The notes beneath the pieces were generated by a model. The model did not search any database and was not told where the DNA came from. It saw nothing but the letters and a program-made list of their open reading frames with translations. This document shows, piece after piece, positions 4,037 through 5,688 of a DNA stretch of 5,688 nt. Both the position numbers and the translations under genes were made by a program. How positions within the stretch are numbered: position 1 is the first letter of the stretch; each line of letters starts with the position of its first letter. The DNA comes from Acidobacteriaceae bacterium (GTDB lineage Bacteria; Acidobacteriota; Terriglobia; Terriglobales; SbA1): the NCBI GenBank assembly GCA_003136335.1, contig PLEA01000143.1, positions 1-5,688 on the forward strand, in the 5' to 3' direction.

Positions 4037-5688
4037 ATGCGCGTGACGGCCCATCTGCCCATGCACACCAAAATGTCACTTACCTGTTTCCGTAGCCTTT
4101 TTGGCTTAGCTTACGTGTTCTTGCTCGCGTCTATCGCGGCGGCGCAAACGGAGCGCATACAGTTTTACTACTGCGACATCAAGGTTCAGGATGACGGCAC
4201 CATGCTCGTCCGCGAGATCATTCGCGTCGTAAGCGCCGGAAACCTCATCCGCCACGGTATCTATCGCGACTTTCCCACTCGCTACACCGATCGGTTGGGG
4301 AAGCGTTACGTGGTCGGCTTTGCGCTGCTGGCGGCCACCCGCGACGGCGCCCCGGAAGAATCGCGCGTTGAAGATTACAGCAACGGCGTGCGCATCTACT
4401 TGGGCCGTAAGGACTCCCTTGTGCCCGCCGGCGGGCATAGCTATGCGATCACCTACACGACGAGCCGCCAACTCGGTTTTTTCAAGGACCACGACGAGCT
4501 CTTCTGGAACGTTACTGGCAACGGCTGGATCTTTCCCATCGACCGTGTCTCAGCAACCGTGCACCTCCCGCAGAAGATCTCGGCGAGCGAAGTACGCTTG
4601 GGTGGTTACACCGGCCCGAATGGTTCGATGGCGCAAGATTTCACTTCCGTAACTACACCTAATGGCGCTTTCCACTTCAACGCAGCGCATCCGCTCGGCC
4701 CATACGAGGGGCTGACCATTTTTCTGGAGTGGCCCAAAGGCTATTTCCGCGAACCAACCGCGGAACAGAAGTTCCGCTCCTTGGCGCAAGACAACCGTGA
4801 TGCTCTGATCGCTGGCGTTGGCTGGCTCGTGATTTCCATCTATTACGTCATCGTCTGGGTGCTCGTGGGCCGCGATCCCGCTCCGGGCAGCATCATGCCG
4901 CTCTACGAGCCTCCTTCCGGATTTTCGCCCGCAGCTATGCGTTACCTCGTTCGCATGGGTTATGACGACAAGGCCTTCACGGCGGCGGTGTTGGACATGG
5001 CGGTGAAGGGCTTCTTGAAGATCGAGGAGAGTGCTGGGGTGTACTCGCTATCTCGCGCAAAAGCGGATGGCCGAGCGCTCACGCCGGAAGAAAAGGCTGC
5101 CTCCGATAAGCTATTCGACGGTGGGCGCACCTCGATCAATCTGCAAAACGAGAACCATGTCGCGATCAGCGCTGCCATGGCCTCCCTGAAGTCCTGGCTC
5201 AAGGCCGCCGAACAGAAAATCTACTTCGTGACCAACGGCCGTTTCATGATCCCGGCCTTCGCGATTTCCGTGGTCATGTTGATGGGAGTCGTCTCTGCCC
5301 AGGGGCCGCAAAAAATGGTCCTTGCCGGGTTTATGAGCCTGTGGGTCAGTATGTGGAGCATCGGCGTCGCTGGGCTGCTGTACACTGCCGCCCACTTCTG
5401 GAAATCCGCCCTTGCGGGAGGCCCTCTCAAATCAGGGCTTACGGCGAGCGCAACGATCTTGACATTATTTTCCATTCCCTTCGTCCTGGGCGAGATCTTC
5501 GGCCTCGTTATGCTGGCGTCGGCCACATCTGTCTTCGTCATGGCGGTTCTGTTGATGACGGTCCTTCTGCACATCCTATTTCACTACCTGTTGAAGGCAC
5601 CGACCAGCGCCGGCCGCAGCGTCCTCGACAAAACCGAGGGCTTCAAAATGTTCCTCGGCGCCGTGGAAGGTGATCGGATGAATCGCGT
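4037..5688 (+). CDS. DUF2207 (YciQ-type) membrane protein, C-terminus beyond window
   Basis: The frame runs 550 codons to the right edge without a stop. A signal peptide covers about 13-36 (cleavage near Ala-Ala-Ala36). The extracytoplasmic DUF2207 domain follows (about 38-250), with HGIYRDFP (73-80), the Tyr-rich SYAITYTT strand and the LGFFKDHDELFWNVTGNGW signature. TM1 is at 257-277, then the cytoplasmic GRDP (278-281), YEPPSGFSPAAMRYLV and the FTAAVLDMAVKGFLKIEE helix. Further membrane spans lie at about 404-422, 430-452, 470-492 and 496-518, then GFKMFLGAVEGDRMN (535-549), the family's late cytoplasmic motif; the usual end segment is cut off. The ATG at 4037 is 2 nt after the previous stop with a weak GGA site, suggesting translational coupling; in-frame ATGs at 4061 and 4073 have no site but would give a shorter n-region. 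Family members often neighbour lemA, not seen here. Role unknown, envelope-related. Confidence 0.9.
   Translation, partial: MRVTAHLPMHTKMSLTCFRSLFGLAYVFLLASIAAAQTERIQFYYCDIKVQDDGTMLVREIIRVVSAGNLIRHGIYRDFPTRYTDRLGKRYVVGFALLAATRDGAPEESRVEDYSNGVRIYLGRKDSLVPAGGHSYAITYTTSRQLGFFKDHDELFWNVTGNGWIFPIDRVSATVHLPQKISASEVRLGGYTGPNGSMAQDFTSVTTPNGAFHFNAAHPLGPYEGLTIFLEWPKGYFREPTAEQKFRSLAQDNRDALIAGVGWLVISIYYVIVWVLVGRDPAPGSIMPLYEPPSGFSPAAMRYLVRMGYDDKAFTAAVLDMAVKGFLKIEESAGVYSLSRAKADGRALTPEEKAASDKLFDGGRTSINLQNENHVAISAAMASLKSWLKAAEQKIYFVTNGRFMIPAFAISVVMLMGVVSAQGPQKMVLAGFMSLWVSMWSIGVAGLLYTAAHFWKSALAGGPLKSGLTASATILTLFSIPFVLGEIFGLVMLASATSVFVMAVLLMTVLLHILFHYLLKAPTSAGRSVLDKTEGFKMFLGAVEGDRMNR

Noticed and set aside
4106..4492. 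Minus-strand 128-codon frame, with other antisense frames at 4550-4789, 4960-5202, 5111-5395 and 5221-5574
   Set aside because: All are antisense shadows of the DUF2207 gene, whose product matches its family throughout.

Overview
The window looks like chromosomal DNA from a Gram-negative, soil-type bacterium, most likely an Acidobacteriota member (Terriglobia/Koribacter-like). This is an inference from moderately high GC, good Shine-Dalgarno sites, several Sec signal peptides ending in A-x-A, and protein types common in that phylum (a DUF5818-like small beta domain, a DUF4412/LolA-like secreted protein, a DUF2207 membrane protein). No rRNA, tRNA, CRISPR array or intact transposase is visible.

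Layout. Positions 1-799 contain no convincing gene. They hold hairpins, a terminator-like stem-loop (321-361), a doubtful minus-strand reading frame running off the left edge, and a ~190 bp inverted-repeat element (571-761) that looks like a MITE or the fused ends of a lost insertion sequence. Positions 800-3276 carry three minus-strand genes, read right to left: a three-span membrane protein with a DUF3592-like C-terminus (3276-2578), a Met-rich DUF4412/LolA-like secreted protein (2372-1755), and a two-domain secreted protein (1735-800) 19 nt behind it. Positions 3277-3611 are a divergent promoter region. On the plus strand follow a small secreted beta-sandwich-like protein (3612-4034) and, two bases later, a DUF2207 (YciQ-type) membrane protein (4037 to the right edge, incomplete).

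How it fits together. All five confident products are secreted or membrane-bound, so this is an envelope-associated cluster of two divergent units. The most notable regulatory feature is a ~75 bp leader/promoter segment present upstream of both the membrane gene (3295-3368) and the DUF4412-like gene (2389-2460), on the same strand and at the same distance from the start codon. This suggests duplication and shared control. A possible terminator (2484-2521) separates the two transcripts. The plus-strand pair has its own good sigma70-like promoter (3543-3571). I see no defence, CRISPR or phage system. The functions of most of these proteins are unknown; the family assignments are from recognised sequence patterns, not from a database search.
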